From NCBI RefSeq assembly GCF_017742245.1, contig NZ_JAGHKO010000024.1, positions 62,001-126,000 on the forward strand: a DNA stretch of 64,000 nt, read 5' to 3'. The notes under the pieces were generated by a model. The model had not been told where the DNA came from. It made no database searches and was given only the letters and a program-made list of their open reading frames with translations. The DNA comes from Niastella soli (lineage in GTDB: Bacteria; Bacteroidota; Bacteroidia; Chitinophagales; Chitinophagaceae). Position numbers and translations under genes: made by a program. Of this stretch, positions 26,299-35,518 are shown in pieces. Each line of letters starts with the position of its first letter. Positions within the stretch are counted from its first letter, which is position 1.

Positions 26299-27702
26299 TT
26301 ATATCAACTCGCGGGGGTCAGTTACAAAACCCGTAACCGCTGCCGCAGCTGCTACCAGCGGGCTGGCCAGCAATGTTCTGGCGCCAGGACCCTGACGGCC
26401 TTCAAAGTTGCGGTTGCTGGTGCTAACTGCATATTTGCCGGCGGGGATCTTGTCATCATTCATCGCCAAACAGGCTGAACAACCGGGTTGACGTAATTGA
26501 AATCCTGCTGCCAGCAAAATATCCAGAATGCCTTCATCCTTGATCTGCTGCTCAACAATGTGTGAACCGGGAACTATCCAGGCAGTAACATGATCTGCCT
26601 TTTTACGGCCTTTGATAACTGATGCAAAAGCACGGAAATCTTCAATACGGCCATTGGTACAGCTACCAATGAATACATAATCTATTTTTTTGCCGATCAT
26701 AGTGTCATCCTCATGGAAATCCATGTAGGCTAACGACTTATCGTAGCTGGCTTTGCTGCTGCCAATTTGCTCGGCCGTAGGGATATGTTTGGTAATGCCG
26801 ATACCCATACCCGGGTTGGTACCATAGGTGATCATGGGTTCAATATCGGCGCCATTGAAATCATATTCTTTATCGAAGTAAGCACCTTCTTCTGTTTTCA
26901 GCGTTTTCCAATAAGCCAACGCTTTATCCCAGGCTTCGCCTTTGGGGGCCTTTTCACGTCCTTTAATGTAGTTGAAAGTGGTTTCGTCAGGAGCGATCAT
27001 ACCACCGCGGGCACCCATTTCAATACTCATGTTGCACACGGTCATACGGCCTTCCATGGTCATATTTTCGAACACGTCACCGGCAAACTCAACAAAATAA
27101 CCGGTGGCACCGGCTGCGGTGAGCTTTGAAATAATATACAGCACCACATCTTTAGGCACAATGCCTTTACCCAGCTTGCCATTTACTTTAATACGCATTT
27201 TCTTGGGGCGGGGCTGCATAATACACTGGCTGCTAAGTACCATCTCAACTTCAGAAGTACCAATACCAAATGCAATAGCGCCAAAAGCTCCATGGGTAGA
27301 AGTATGCGAATCACCGCAAACGATGGTCATACCCGGGAGGGTAATACCGTTTTCGGGACCCACAACGTGCACAATACCATTTTTAGGATTGCCCAGTCCC
27401 CAGTGTGAAATACCATATTTAGCCGAGTTGTTTTCCAGGGCTTTCAGCTGGTTGGCCGACAGGGGGTCCTGAACCGGCAAATGCTGGTTAATGGTGGGGG
27501 TGTTATGATCGGCGGTAGCGAAGGTCTTTTCGGGGAACATCACTTTCAATCCCCGGCTTTCCAGACCCAAAAACGCAACAGGGCTGGTCACCTCATGAAT
27601 AAAATGCCGGTCAATAAACAACACATCGGGGCCATCGTCAATATGCTTTACCACATGCGAATCCCATACTTTGTCGAATAATGCAGCGGGGGTTTTGCTC
27701 AT
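26299..27702 (-). CDS. leuC: 3-isopropylmalate dehydratase large subunit
   Basis: This 467-residue aconitase-family subunit carries the [4Fe-4S] ligands in GSCTNGR and GCSACLAM, and the substrate-loop motif [14 protein letters not shown]. It is the first gene of the leucine operon. The 257-bp spacer to the divergent gene at 27960 must hold the operon promoter; no leader peptide or riboswitch was recognised in it. Confidence 0.96.
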   Translation of the reverse strand: MSKTPAALFDKVWDSHVVKHIDDGPDVLFIDRHFIHEVTSPVAFLGLESRGLKVMFPEKTFATADHNTPTINQHLPVQDPLSANQLKALENNSAKYGISHWGLGNPKNGIVHVVGPENGITLPGMTIVCGDSHTSTHGAFGAIAFGIGTSEVEMVLSSQCIMQPRPKKMRIKVNGKLGKGIVPKDVVLYIISKLTAAGATGYFVEFAGDVFENMTMEGRMTVCNMSIEMGARGGMIAPDETTFNYIKGREKAPKGEAWDKALAYWKTLKTEEGAYFDKEYDFNGADIEPMITYGTNPGMGIGITKHIPTAEQIGSSKASYDKSLAYMDFHEDDTMIGKKIDYVFIGSCTNGRIEDFRAFASVIKGRKKADHVTAWIVPGSHIVEQQIKDEGILDILLAAGFQLRQPGCSACLAMNDDKIPAGKYAVSTSNRNFEGRQGPGARTLLASPLVAAAAAVTGFVTDPRELI

Positions 27703-27959
27703 TTTATATTATTTAAATCAAGTTGCAAAATTCTTAAAATATAGTCAGATTATAAGGGCTTTAAGTGTATTTTTTCTAATAGTATGGTTAAAAATGAAAA
27801 AATGTCAAATTCTACCATGATATATTGAACAAACCGCGGTATGTTACCCTTACATTAAAAAATTTGCAAAGGAAGCTTGCAAAAAACAAGATATTTTAAT
27901 GAATTTCAAGGTCCAAACGGCCTAATTCTTTTAACAATACAGTACTCAACTCGTTCAAA

Positions 27960-28508
27960 ATGGAAAAAGCGACCGCTTATTTGCTTTTATGCCTCGGCAC
28001 CCTGGGGTTTCTCTTTTTTCTGATGTATGGAGGTACAGCTATTCCTGAGAAAGAAATGTGGTTTGTTTTAAGTCTTGTTATCGCGGGAATTGGAGGCTTT
28101 TGGGTGTTATATCACAAATGGCGGAAAACAATGAACGATAATGCTGAGCATTTCTCCCGGTCATACGATCTAAGACAAAAAGGCGAAAAAATTAGAGTTA
28201 CCCTGGATAATTGCGAAGTGAAATCGCGTACTTATTTCCAGGAAATCATCAACGGCCGCCATCCCAGCCGCATTGAGATGCTGGACAGCCTGCACAGTGA
28301 CAACAGCAATTACAAAACCTGGGAAGTACTTCAAACCTATATTGTATATTATAAAAAGATCAATGGGACTGTACACACATTTGTTAGTCAGCCCAAAAGT
28401 ATTAGCCGTGAAGCAATGAAGCAGTATCTCGAACAGCGTAGAGGCGTTGATCTGTATTTTGATAAAAATGACGCTACCATATATATGTTCGATTTGCCTA
28501 ACCTGTAA
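27960..28508 (+). CDS. Small inner-membrane protein, function unknown
   Basis: The 182-residue product has two N-terminal transmembrane helices (about 5-24 and 34-52) and a soluble domain of 125 residues. The soluble part alternates charged and aromatic strands (EKIRVTLDNCEVKSRTYFQE, TYIVYYKKINGTVHTFVSQP) and ends in YFDKNDATIYMFDL. No family is recognised, although short two-helix proteins of this layout are common in Bacteroidota. It is divergent from leuC and monocistronic. Confidence 0.75.
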   Translation: MEKATAYLLLCLGTLGFLFFLMYGGTAIPEKEMWFVLSLVIAGIGGFWVLYHKWRKTMNDNAEHFSRSYDLRQKGEKIRVTLDNCEVKSRTYFQEIINGRHPSRIEMLDSLHSDNSNYKTWEVLQTYIVYYKKINGTVHTFVSQPKSISREAMKQYLEQRRGVDLYFDKNDATIYMFDLPNL

Positions 28509-28646
28509 TCAGGGTATTCATTTTTTTCCTATCTTCAGCCTCTTCTAGCAATTCCCAACCAAATTTCATGACAGTGCCCGCATGTTTCGCTATTCAATAA
28601 AATGGCGGCATGAACACTTGAATTATCAAAAAATCAACTGTTCAAT

Positions 28647-31025
28647 ATGAAATTTGCTACGCTTATCTGTTCATTTTTTTGTTGCCTCCACCTTACGTTT
28701 GCACAACAGCCGGCATACAAAGATGCCAAACAACCTATTGCCAAACGGGTAACAGACCTGCTCTCTCGTATGACGCTGGATGAAAAAGTGGCCCAGTTAC
28801 AGACCATGCATGCCGGCCGGCCAAAACTGGATGACAAACTATTTAATAATACCCCCAAACTCGATTCCCTGTTCAAAAATGGCATGGGAATGATGAACCC
28901 TGCTTTTGATGAAACCATGGAAGTTACTATTGCCGCCCGTAACAGGTTACAGGATTATATGGTGCACAAAACCAGACTGGGCATTCCTATAATATTTATT
29001 GATGAGGCCCATCATGGGTTGGTACAACGGGAGGTTGATGTATTTCCTCATGGAATTGGCCTGGCATGTTCATGGGATCCTGCTTTGCTGGAAAAAATTT
29101 ATACCCATGCAGCCAAACAGGCCCGCGTACGGGGAACCAGCCTGGTGCTGGCGCCGGTTGTTGACGTTTGTCGCGACCCCCGTTGGGGCCGTACCGGTGA
29201 AACGCTGGGGGAAGACCCTTATTTGTGCGGAATGCTGGGCAGCGCCATAGTAAGAGGTTTTCAGGGTAGTACTAATGGCACCATTGCTGTAGACCACGTG
29301 GCCGCCACGTTAAAACATTTTTCGGGTCACGGACAATCGGAGGGGGGCGATAACCAGGCGCCTGCTAACTATTCTTTACGGGTTATTCGTGAAGCTCATA
29401 TGGAACCCTTCCGCCTGTGTATTAAAAATGCCAACCCCGCCGGCATCATGGCTTCTTATAACGAAATTGACGGAATCCCTTCCCATGCCAATAAATGGTT
29501 GCTGAAAGAAGTGTTACGTAAGGAATGGAATTATAATGGAGTAGTGGTGAGCGACTGGTTTGGGATAGACCAGTTGTGGAACAAACATTTTATAGCCACC
29601 GATCAAAAAAACGCTGCGCTCAAAGCTTTCAACGCCGGCGTAACTACTGATCTTCCGTATGGTGTTAATTATCGCTACCTGGGCGCATTGGTAAAAGAAA
29701 ACAAGATCAGTACCAAGGCGCTTGACAGCGAAGTGGCTAAAATACTGGAGTTGAAATTCAGACTGGGGTTGTTCGATGAACAACAACCTATTGATCTGGA
29801 GAAGGCCAGACAAAACGCTGGCGGTACCGAAGGGCACGCACTGGCGTTGAAAATTGCAGAAGAATCGATGGTGTTGCTAAAGAATGCGAACAATCTGTTG
29901 CCATTAAAAAAAGATCAGTATAAAAAGATAGCAGTGATTGGGCCCATGGCTGCCACCAATTACCTGGGCGATTATTCCGGCCTGCCTTCAAAAAATATTT
30001 CGTTGCTGGAAGGCTTAAAGAATAAGGTGCAGGGCACAGCTGAAATATTATATGCAAAAGGCTGCCGCATTACAACCAATGGCGATACTATTAGCCAAAA
30101 TAATTACCAATATATCGATACCATTATTTTCCCTTCCGCAGCAGAAAATGCACAATTGATTGACGAAGCAGTTAAAACTGCACAACAGGCAGATGTAGTG
30201 GTACTGGCCATTGGAGAAAATGAGCAGTTATCGCGTGAGACCTGGGGCCCTAATCACTTTGGCGATATGCCCGACCTGCGTTTGCAAGGTCAGCAGGAAG
30301 ACCTGGTAAAAGCCATCGTGGCCACAGGTAAACCAGTGGTTGTTTATTTATCACATGGGCGCCCGCTGGCTATTCCTTCCATTGCACAACAGGTAACTGC
30401 TATTGTGGATGGCTGGTTTATGGGGGAAGAAGCCGGCAATGCGTTTGCCAATATCCTGTTTGGTGATGTGAGCCCCTCTGGAAAATTGACCATCACTTAT
30501 CCCAGGTCAACCGGACAGGTGCCTGTTTATTATAACCACAAACCCAGTGCACAGTACTTTGACTACGTTACAGAGGAAAAATCACCCCTGTTCCCATTTG
30601 GATATGGCTTAAGCTATACCACCTTCAATTATTCAAAACCCCGTGTAATACTGGCAAACGCATCACCTAAAAAAACGGGTGGCACTTCTATGGAGCCATC
30701 TGATAAGGTTTACGGAACAGTTGAGGTGGATGTAACCAATGCCGGTAACATAAAAGCAGATGAAATTGTCCAATTATATATTCATCAAAAAGTTAGCAGT
30801 GTAACGCGGCCAGTAAAAGAGTTAAAAGATTTTGTCCGCATAACACTCGATCCTGGACAAACAAAGAAAGTTTCCTTTACCATTGATGCCAGCAAACTCG
30901 CTTTCTGGAATGCCGATATGCAATACGTTGTAGAAGATGGCATTTTTGAATGTTTGGTAGGACGTAGCTCTGCTGATATTCAGAAAGTGGAGTTGAAAGT
31001 TGGCCATGATTTGCTTTCAAAATGA
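28647..31025 (+). CDS. Secreted beta-glucosidase, GH3 family
   Basis: This 792-residue enzyme has a signal peptide (about 1-19) and a GH3 N-terminal barrel with LAPVVDVCRDPRWGR and the substrate-binding KH pair (223-224). The nucleophile is D303 in VVVSDWFGI. The C-terminal sandwich domain contains AIGENEQLSRE with the likely acid/base region, and a fibronectin-III-like domain with FPFGYGLSYT closes the protein. It releases terminal beta-linked glucose or xylose from oligosaccharides in the periplasm. BglX-type proteins share this layout. A terminator follows. No SusCD pair is directly adjacent. Confidence 0.94.
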   Translation: MKFATLICSFFCCLHLTFAQQPAYKDAKQPIAKRVTDLLSRMTLDEKVAQLQTMHAGRPKLDDKLFNNTPKLDSLFKNGMGMMNPAFDETMEVTIAARNRLQDYMVHKTRLGIPIIFIDEAHHGLVQREVDVFPHGIGLACSWDPALLEKIYTHAAKQARVRGTSLVLAPVVDVCRDPRWGRTGETLGEDPYLCGMLGSAIVRGFQGSTNGTIAVDHVAATLKHFSGHGQSEGGDNQAPANYSLRVIREAHMEPFRLCIKNANPAGIMASYNEIDGIPSHANKWLLKEVLRKEWNYNGVVVSDWFGIDQLWNKHFIATDQKNAALKAFNAGVTTDLPYGVNYRYLGALVKENKISTKALDSEVAKILELKFRLGLFDEQQPIDLEKARQNAGGTEGHALALKIAEESMVLLKNANNLLPLKKDQYKKIAVIGPMAATNYLGDYSGLPSKNISLLEGLKNKVQGTAEILYAKGCRITTNGDTISQNNYQYIDTIIFPSAAENAQLIDEAVKTAQQADVVVLAIGENEQLSRETWGPNHFGDMPDLRLQGQQEDLVKAIVATGKPVVVYLSHGRPLAIPSIAQQVTAIVDGWFMGEEAGNAFANILFGDVSPSGKLTITYPRSTGQVPVYYNHKPSAQYFDYVTEEKSPLFPFGYGLSYTTFNYSKPRVILANASPKKTGGTSMEPSDKVYGTVEVDVTNAGNIKADEIVQLYIHQKVSSVTRPVKELKDFVRITLDPGQTKKVSFTIDASKLAFWNADMQYVVEDGIFECLVGRSSADIQKVELKVGHDLLSK

Positions 31026-31063
31026 TCTCGTATGTAGTGAATACGGGATTAATGCTATCAGTG

Positions 31064-31093
31064 CCCATCCTGCTTATACAGGATGGGTTTTTT
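31064..31093 (+). terminator. Rho-independent terminator after GH3 gene
   Basis: CCCATCCTG (31064-31072) pairs with CAGGATGGG (31079-31087) and is followed by TTTTTT. Confidence 0.9.
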
Positions 31094-31141
31094 ATTTTCA
31101 TACATAGTAATTAATTTAATACGGCAAATAAATAATTGCTG

Positions 31142-31149
31142 TAATTTTG
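31142..31149 (+). promoter_or_regulatory. Candidate -7 promoter element
   Basis: TAATTTTG matches the Bacteroidota -7 consensus TAnnTTTG at every defined position and lies 114 bp before the ATG at 31263. No TTG element is found at the proper distance upstream, so the call is weak. Confidence 0.3.
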
Positions 31150-31262
31150 ATAGCTCAACTCCTCATAGCTATACATTGCCCATCCCACCCAATCTCCACA
31201 TGAGATCATTTTTGGCTCCATATGCCTAGGCGGTTACTGAGCTCCTGTTCAATACATAAAAC

Positions 31263-31790
31263 ATGAAAAGATTGTTTTTCCCCCTGATGATGGCCGGTGC
31301 GCTATTCCTCATGCATGTTGTTATACATGCCCAAACTGCAGTAAAAAAGCAGGAGTTGACAGATGTTGTGGCTTTCCAAAAAGCCAGTCCCCTGGTCAAT
31401 AGTATGACCACCTTCCGTAACCTTCCTATTAAAGCAGTCAGAAGTTTTAAAACTACCTGGCAGCATGTTGATAATGAATCCTGGTATGAAGTGCCGGATG
31501 GGTACCGGGCCCGGTTTAATAACAATGGGGTTCTTTACCTGGTAACCTATAATAAAAAGGGTAATTGGCTGCATACCCTGCGCCAATATGAGGAATTCCG
31601 ATTAGATCGGGATATTCGCAGTGCGGTAAAATCAATTTATTTCGACTACAACATAATACTGGTGGAGGAAATTGAACAAGCTATGAAACCGCTGGTCTAT
31701 GTGATCCATATGGAAGACAAGACCCGCTTTTTGAACATCCGGGTTTGCAACGGAGAATTGGAAGAAATGGCAGAGATCAATAAATTATGA
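31263..31790 (+). CDS. Secreted PepSY-like protein
   Basis: The 175-residue product has a signal peptide (about 1-24). The mature part resembles the PepSY-like (beta-lactamase-inhibitor-like) periplasmic proteins of Bacteroidota: a helix with AVRSFKTTWQHVDNESWYEV, then strands with ARFNNNGVLYLVTYNKKGNW. Members are small periplasmic binding modules of unknown target. It stands alone between the GH3 enzyme and a porin-like gene. Confidence 0.65.
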   Translation: MKRLFFPLMMAGALFLMHVVIHAQTAVKKQELTDVVAFQKASPLVNSMTTFRNLPIKAVRSFKTTWQHVDNESWYEVPDGYRARFNNNGVLYLVTYNKKGNWLHTLRQYEEFRLDRDIRSAVKSIYFDYNIILVEEIEQAMKPLVYVIHMEDKTRFLNIRVCNGELEEMAEINKL

Positions 31791-32014
31791 GCACAAAAAA
31801 ATATTAGTTACATTTGTTTTGCCTCTTGTGATTGTGCCATTAAATGACCATGCCCAGGTCTGTATTGGGCGGCTCGATTGTTTGTCATTCATGAAAAGTC
31901 CCCATTTATCTCTCCCAATAATACTGATTCTTAACGTCTTTTAATTTTTTCGGATACCCGAAGTAGATTCTCGTTACTATATTCGCTGTCCTAAAAAAAC
32001 CTAAAGAAACTACC

Positions 32015-33412
32015 ATGAGATCAGTGTTTATTGTATTTGTTCTATTGCTATCGGTGTGCGCCCGGGCACAAGTGGAACAGGGAATTGCGGCTACCACGCC
32101 ACCTGCGCCACCCCCTCCTCCGGAAAAAGATGCGTTAAAATTCAATCTGAATGCAGATGGCAGCCATTATTTCCAATTTACGGTTATGAACCAAACCTGG
32201 CTACGGTTCAACCAAAGCAACCCTGGTACATTGGTCGAAGGGCGTATAAAGGAAAACACAGTTGATATTGGCTTACGCAGAACCCGGTTTCAGGCGTTTG
32301 GACAACTGACTGATAAGGTTTTTATCTATTTCCAGTTCGGGATGAACAATTTTAACAGCCAGTTCAATACAGGTAACAACCGAAAGCTGGCGGCCTTTTT
32401 TCATGATGCCTTGTGCGAATACAAAGTATCAAAAAGCAATCAGTTAAAACTGGGTGGGGGATTGACCATCGCTAATGGCTTTTCTCGGTTCTCCCAACCT
32501 AGTGTCAGCTCAATTATGACCATGGATGTGCCGGTGTTTGCGCAGGCAACCGTTGACCAAACAGATCAATTCAGCCGTAAACTCAGCGTGTATGCCCGTG
32601 GCCAGGTTGGCAAATTCGACTACCGCTTTATTTTAAGCGATCCCTTTCCCATTACCTCTTCAGGTACCGCCACCCCGGGACTGACGAACTATGCACAGTT
32701 TGCTGCGTTAGGACATCAATTGCAACCCCAGGGTTACCTGATGTACCAGTTCTTTGATCATGAAAATCACACTACGCCCTATATGACTGGTACCTATCTG
32801 GGCAAGAAAAAGATCTTTAATATCGCGCTGGGCGGCATCCTTCAAAATGAAGCCATGTGGAAGTCGGGCAACAACATTAATGATACTGTTTACCAGGATA
32901 TGAAACTTTTTGCTGTAGAGAGTTACCTGGATATGCCATTAAGCAGCAAACAGGATGCAATTTCGGCCTATGCCGGTTTCTTCAATACCGATTATGGCAC
33001 CAATTACTTACGTTATAATGGATCAATGAACCCGGCCAATGGTAGAGCGGTTGAAACCCCACCCACTTACATTACAGGTCAGGGCCCCACTCATGGCAAT
33101 GCCTACCCGATGTTTGGCACCGGAAAAGTTATCTATAGTCAGGTAGGTTATTTGCTTCCGGAGAACTTTTTGAAAGGCAAAAGCAGGTTTATGCCATATG
33201 CTTCTTTTACGGCCGCTAAATTTGACGCCTTACAGGGGTTATGGGCCAATGTATACAATGCCGGCATTAACTGGCTGGTGAATGGGCATAAATCAAAATT
33301 TACGCTCGACTGGCAGAACCGGCCCACTTTTGGCGTAGATCCTGCCAATGGAAATGTCTTGAAAGGCGACCGCAAGAATGGAGTAGTATTACAGTATCAG
33401 ATCTTCTTTTAA
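32015..33412 (+). CDS. Outer-membrane porin-like protein
   Basis: This 465-residue protein has a signal peptide (1-18, CARAQ), a Pro-rich linker (TPPAPPPPPEK) and a beta-barrel body with aromatic-rich strands, ending in VLQYQIFF with a terminal Phe. Phrases such as RRTRFQAFGQLTDKVFIYFQ resemble the start of OprP/OprO-like porins. It probably forms a passive outer-membrane channel for anions or small solutes. It has no obvious partner genes. Confidence 0.75.
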   Translation: MRSVFIVFVLLLSVCARAQVEQGIAATTPPAPPPPPEKDALKFNLNADGSHYFQFTVMNQTWLRFNQSNPGTLVEGRIKENTVDIGLRRTRFQAFGQLTDKVFIYFQFGMNNFNSQFNTGNNRKLAAFFHDALCEYKVSKSNQLKLGGGLTIANGFSRFSQPSVSSIMTMDVPVFAQATVDQTDQFSRKLSVYARGQVGKFDYRFILSDPFPITSSGTATPGLTNYAQFAALGHQLQPQGYLMYQFFDHENHTTPYMTGTYLGKKKIFNIALGGILQNEAMWKSGNNINDTVYQDMKLFAVESYLDMPLSSKQDAISAYAGFFNTDYGTNYLRYNGSMNPANGRAVETPPTYITGQGPTHGNAYPMFGTGKVIYSQVGYLLPENFLKGKSRFMPYASFTAAKFDALQGLWANVYNAGINWLVNGHKSKFTLDWQNRPTFGVDPANGNVLKGDRKNGVVLQYQIFF

Positions 33413-33471
33413 AAAAGGAAGAAATTTGAAGTGAGGTCTTATCCAACACAGTGCGTAGAAGTAGGAGGTAG

Positions 33472-33515
33472 GAAGTATGAAATAAGAAATCCCTGTATTT
33501 CCTACCTCATACTTC
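33472..33515. repeat. Low-complexity inverted repeat after porin gene
   Basis: A 19-nt arm at 33472-33490 and its partner at 33497-33515 match at 15 of 19 positions with a 6-nt loop. It lies between two co-directional genes and resembles the inserts at 25567, 34114 and 38860. Confidence 0.55.
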
Positions 33516-33641
33516 ATATAGTGCTTCAAAGAACTATTGCACCTGTTTGTTTGCTCTTTCTTACATCCATAAAGATTGTACAAACTGAGTTTCATGTTTT
33601 TAAGTATCTTGCCACACCTTAAATACATATAATTTTACGCA

Positions 33642-34097
33642 ATGATCATTGATTTGCTGTCAAACGCACACCTGTATTTCAATCAGGGCCCCCTGTTTAA
33701 AAAAGCTTTTGAGTATTTGGCCCAGACTGATTTTTCTAACGTAGAAAAGGGCAAATATGAACTGGATGGACAAAACCTGTTTGCCATTGTTAATGAATAC
33801 GACACCGTGAACCCGGCTAATGAGCAAATGGAATCACATAAAAAGTATATCGATATTCAATACATCGTTAGCGGTGCCGAACGCATTGGGCATGAGTTCC
33901 TGAAAGGGCAAACACCTTCCAAAGCTTATGATGAGGAAAAGGATTTTATGTTGTTTGGGGAGAAGCCGTCATTCTTCTCTGTAATACAACAAGGCATGTT
34001 TGCGGTTTTCTTTCCGCACGATCTGCATATGCCGAATATCATGATTGATGCACCTGCTCCTGTAAAGAAGGTAGTGATCAAGGTAGCTGTAAAGTGA
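33642..34097 (+). CDS. YhcH/YjgK/YiaL-family protein
   Basis: The 151-residue cytoplasmic protein belongs to the DUF386 cupin-like family: ESHKKYIDIQYIVSGAERIG carries the conserved His and Glu, and FAVFFPHDLHMPNI the second conserved His pair. Family members are linked to sialic acid and other sugar metabolism and have been proposed to act as sugar anomerases or isomerases. The substrate here is unknown. It is convergent with the haloperoxidase gene at 34193. Confidence 0.9.
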   Translation: MIIDLLSNAHLYFNQGPLFKKAFEYLAQTDFSNVEKGKYELDGQNLFAIVNEYDTVNPANEQMESHKKYIDIQYIVSGAERIGHEFLKGQTPSKAYDEEKDFMLFGEKPSFFSVIQQGMFAVFFPHDLHMPNIMIDAPAPVKKVVIKVAVK

Positions 34098-34113
34098 TCT
34101 GAAAATACCCTTA

Positions 34114-34172
34114 CAAGTTACAGGTTACAGGTGGCAAATTAATGAGCCTTGTAGCCTGTAACTTGCAACTTG
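34114..34172. repeat. Inverted repeat between convergent genes
   Basis: An 18-nt arm at 34114-34131 pairs with 34155-34172 at 16 of 18 positions. It occupies most of the 95 bp between two convergent stop codons and may serve as a terminator, although no T-run follows. Confidence 0.55.
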
Positions 34173-34192
34173 AAACTTGAAACAGTATCTTA

Positions 34193-35518
34193 TTATTGGG
34201 GGTTTATCTTTTGAACTACCAACGCTCCAACTTTCCCTCCAACCATCAACCCGTTATCGATAGCATCCATAAAATGAATGCCCCCATAAAAACGGCTGAT
34301 GGCCGCTTCCTGGGCTGCTTGTTGAAAAGACGTAAATGAGCGGGGTGGCAAACCATAAGCTACTTCTACGCTATCTGTATAAGAGAAATTATTCCCAAAG
34401 AAATGGGTGAGAATGGTGGCAGAGCAGGCCGAAATAACCGAATGTCCGCTCAGGTATTCAGGAAAGGGTGGTGTTTGCAGTACCGGCACCCAGGTTGGAT
34501 CAATGTATTTTCGAATGGCCGTTTCAGGTCGAATGCGATTGCTGCGGTATTTTTCATCCCAACAGCATATAAACGCATCCAGCAAACCAACTGCTACGCT
34601 TGTATATATATGCATGGTTTCTTCAAAACCTTTCCCGGCTTTTTCACAAGCAATGCCGGTGATGCCTAACCAATGGGCGCCTGGGGAGATCTTCTTTCTG
34701 CTTAAGATCAAATGGCCGTCGTCCTGGATCGCAAACGGGTTACAATCCCAAAATGCAGCTATAATACGATGCTCAGCCGGCACTTGTTGCCCTTCCGAAT
34801 AATTCTGCAATAACATTTTGTAAAACGCCGTCTTTTTACCGGTTGAGAACGCCACAGGCCGCGGTGGAGGAAATTGTGAACAGGAATCTAATGCCAATGG
34901 ACGTACTGTATTGAAATAGGGTTCAACAGCTGCTAAAAATGCCGGTGGGGTAGGATACCAGCAGCCTTCTTTATCAATCGGCGTATAACGCGGATAATTA
35001 CTGATCATATTGTAACGATCTGCTTTGGCATATGCCAGGATCTTTTTACTCACCGCCTTTGCATACCGGCTGGAATGGTCGATCACTTCTTCTTCAAACC
35101 CCAACCGGCGACAGGAATCGAGCAATTGCTGTTCATACGCAGCTAATATTTTTCCCGACGGTTGCATTTTCTGTGCAGTTTGCAACATGGCTAGCACGGC
35201 ACTTAATCGCACATCATATCGTTTAATGGTGTCTGACTTCTTTAATTCCGGATATTCTTTCAACACGCCATACATGCTTTTGAATGCCGGGTCATTTTGT
35301 GCAACTACCTCATACCCGGCCAAACAGGCGTATGAAAAAAAACGGGCCGCCAGCGGTGGATTGGTTATATCGTGTATCATTACCTCTGTCATCTGGTTTA
35401 TTACCTGGCCAATGACCGCTGTTGTTAAGGAGGGAGGAAGCTGTGGACGTGATGTGCAGCCTGTCAATCCAATCATGAGCAGTGTTATAAGGTAACTGGT
35501 CCTATTTGTTCTTTTCAT
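34193..35518 (-). CDS. Vanadium-dependent haloperoxidase-like lipoprotein (PAP2 superfamily)
   Basis: From the ATG at 35518 the product has 441 residues and a lipoprotein signal (GLTGCTSRP). The C-terminal half carries the PAP2/haloperoxidase site: IRPETAIRKYIDP with basic residues, PEYLSGHSVISACSA with the conserved His, and SRFYGGIHFMDAIDNG with the last Arg/His pair. Such proteins either oxidise halides using vanadate or act as phosphatases, and the sequence does not decide between these. The start overlaps the end of the CRTAC1-like gene by 17 bp, so translation is coupled. It is the last gene of the SusCD operon. Confidence 0.85.
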   Translation of the reverse strand: MKRTNRTSYLITLLMIGLTGCTSRPQLPPSLTTAVIGQVINQMTEVMIHDITNPPLAARFFSYACLAGYEVVAQNDPAFKSMYGVLKEYPELKKSDTIKRYDVRLSAVLAMLQTAQKMQPSGKILAAYEQQLLDSCRRLGFEEEVIDHSSRYAKAVSKKILAYAKADRYNMISNYPRYTPIDKEGCWYPTPPAFLAAVEPYFNTVRPLALDSCSQFPPPRPVAFSTGKKTAFYKMLLQNYSEGQQVPAEHRIIAAFWDCNPFAIQDDGHLILSRKKISPGAHWLGITGIACEKAGKGFEETMHIYTSVAVGLLDAFICCWDEKYRSNRIRPETAIRKYIDPTWVPVLQTPPFPEYLSGHSVISACSATILTHFFGNNFSYTDSVEVAYGLPPRSFTSFQQAAQEAAISRFYGGIHFMDAIDNGLMVGGKVGALVVQKINPQ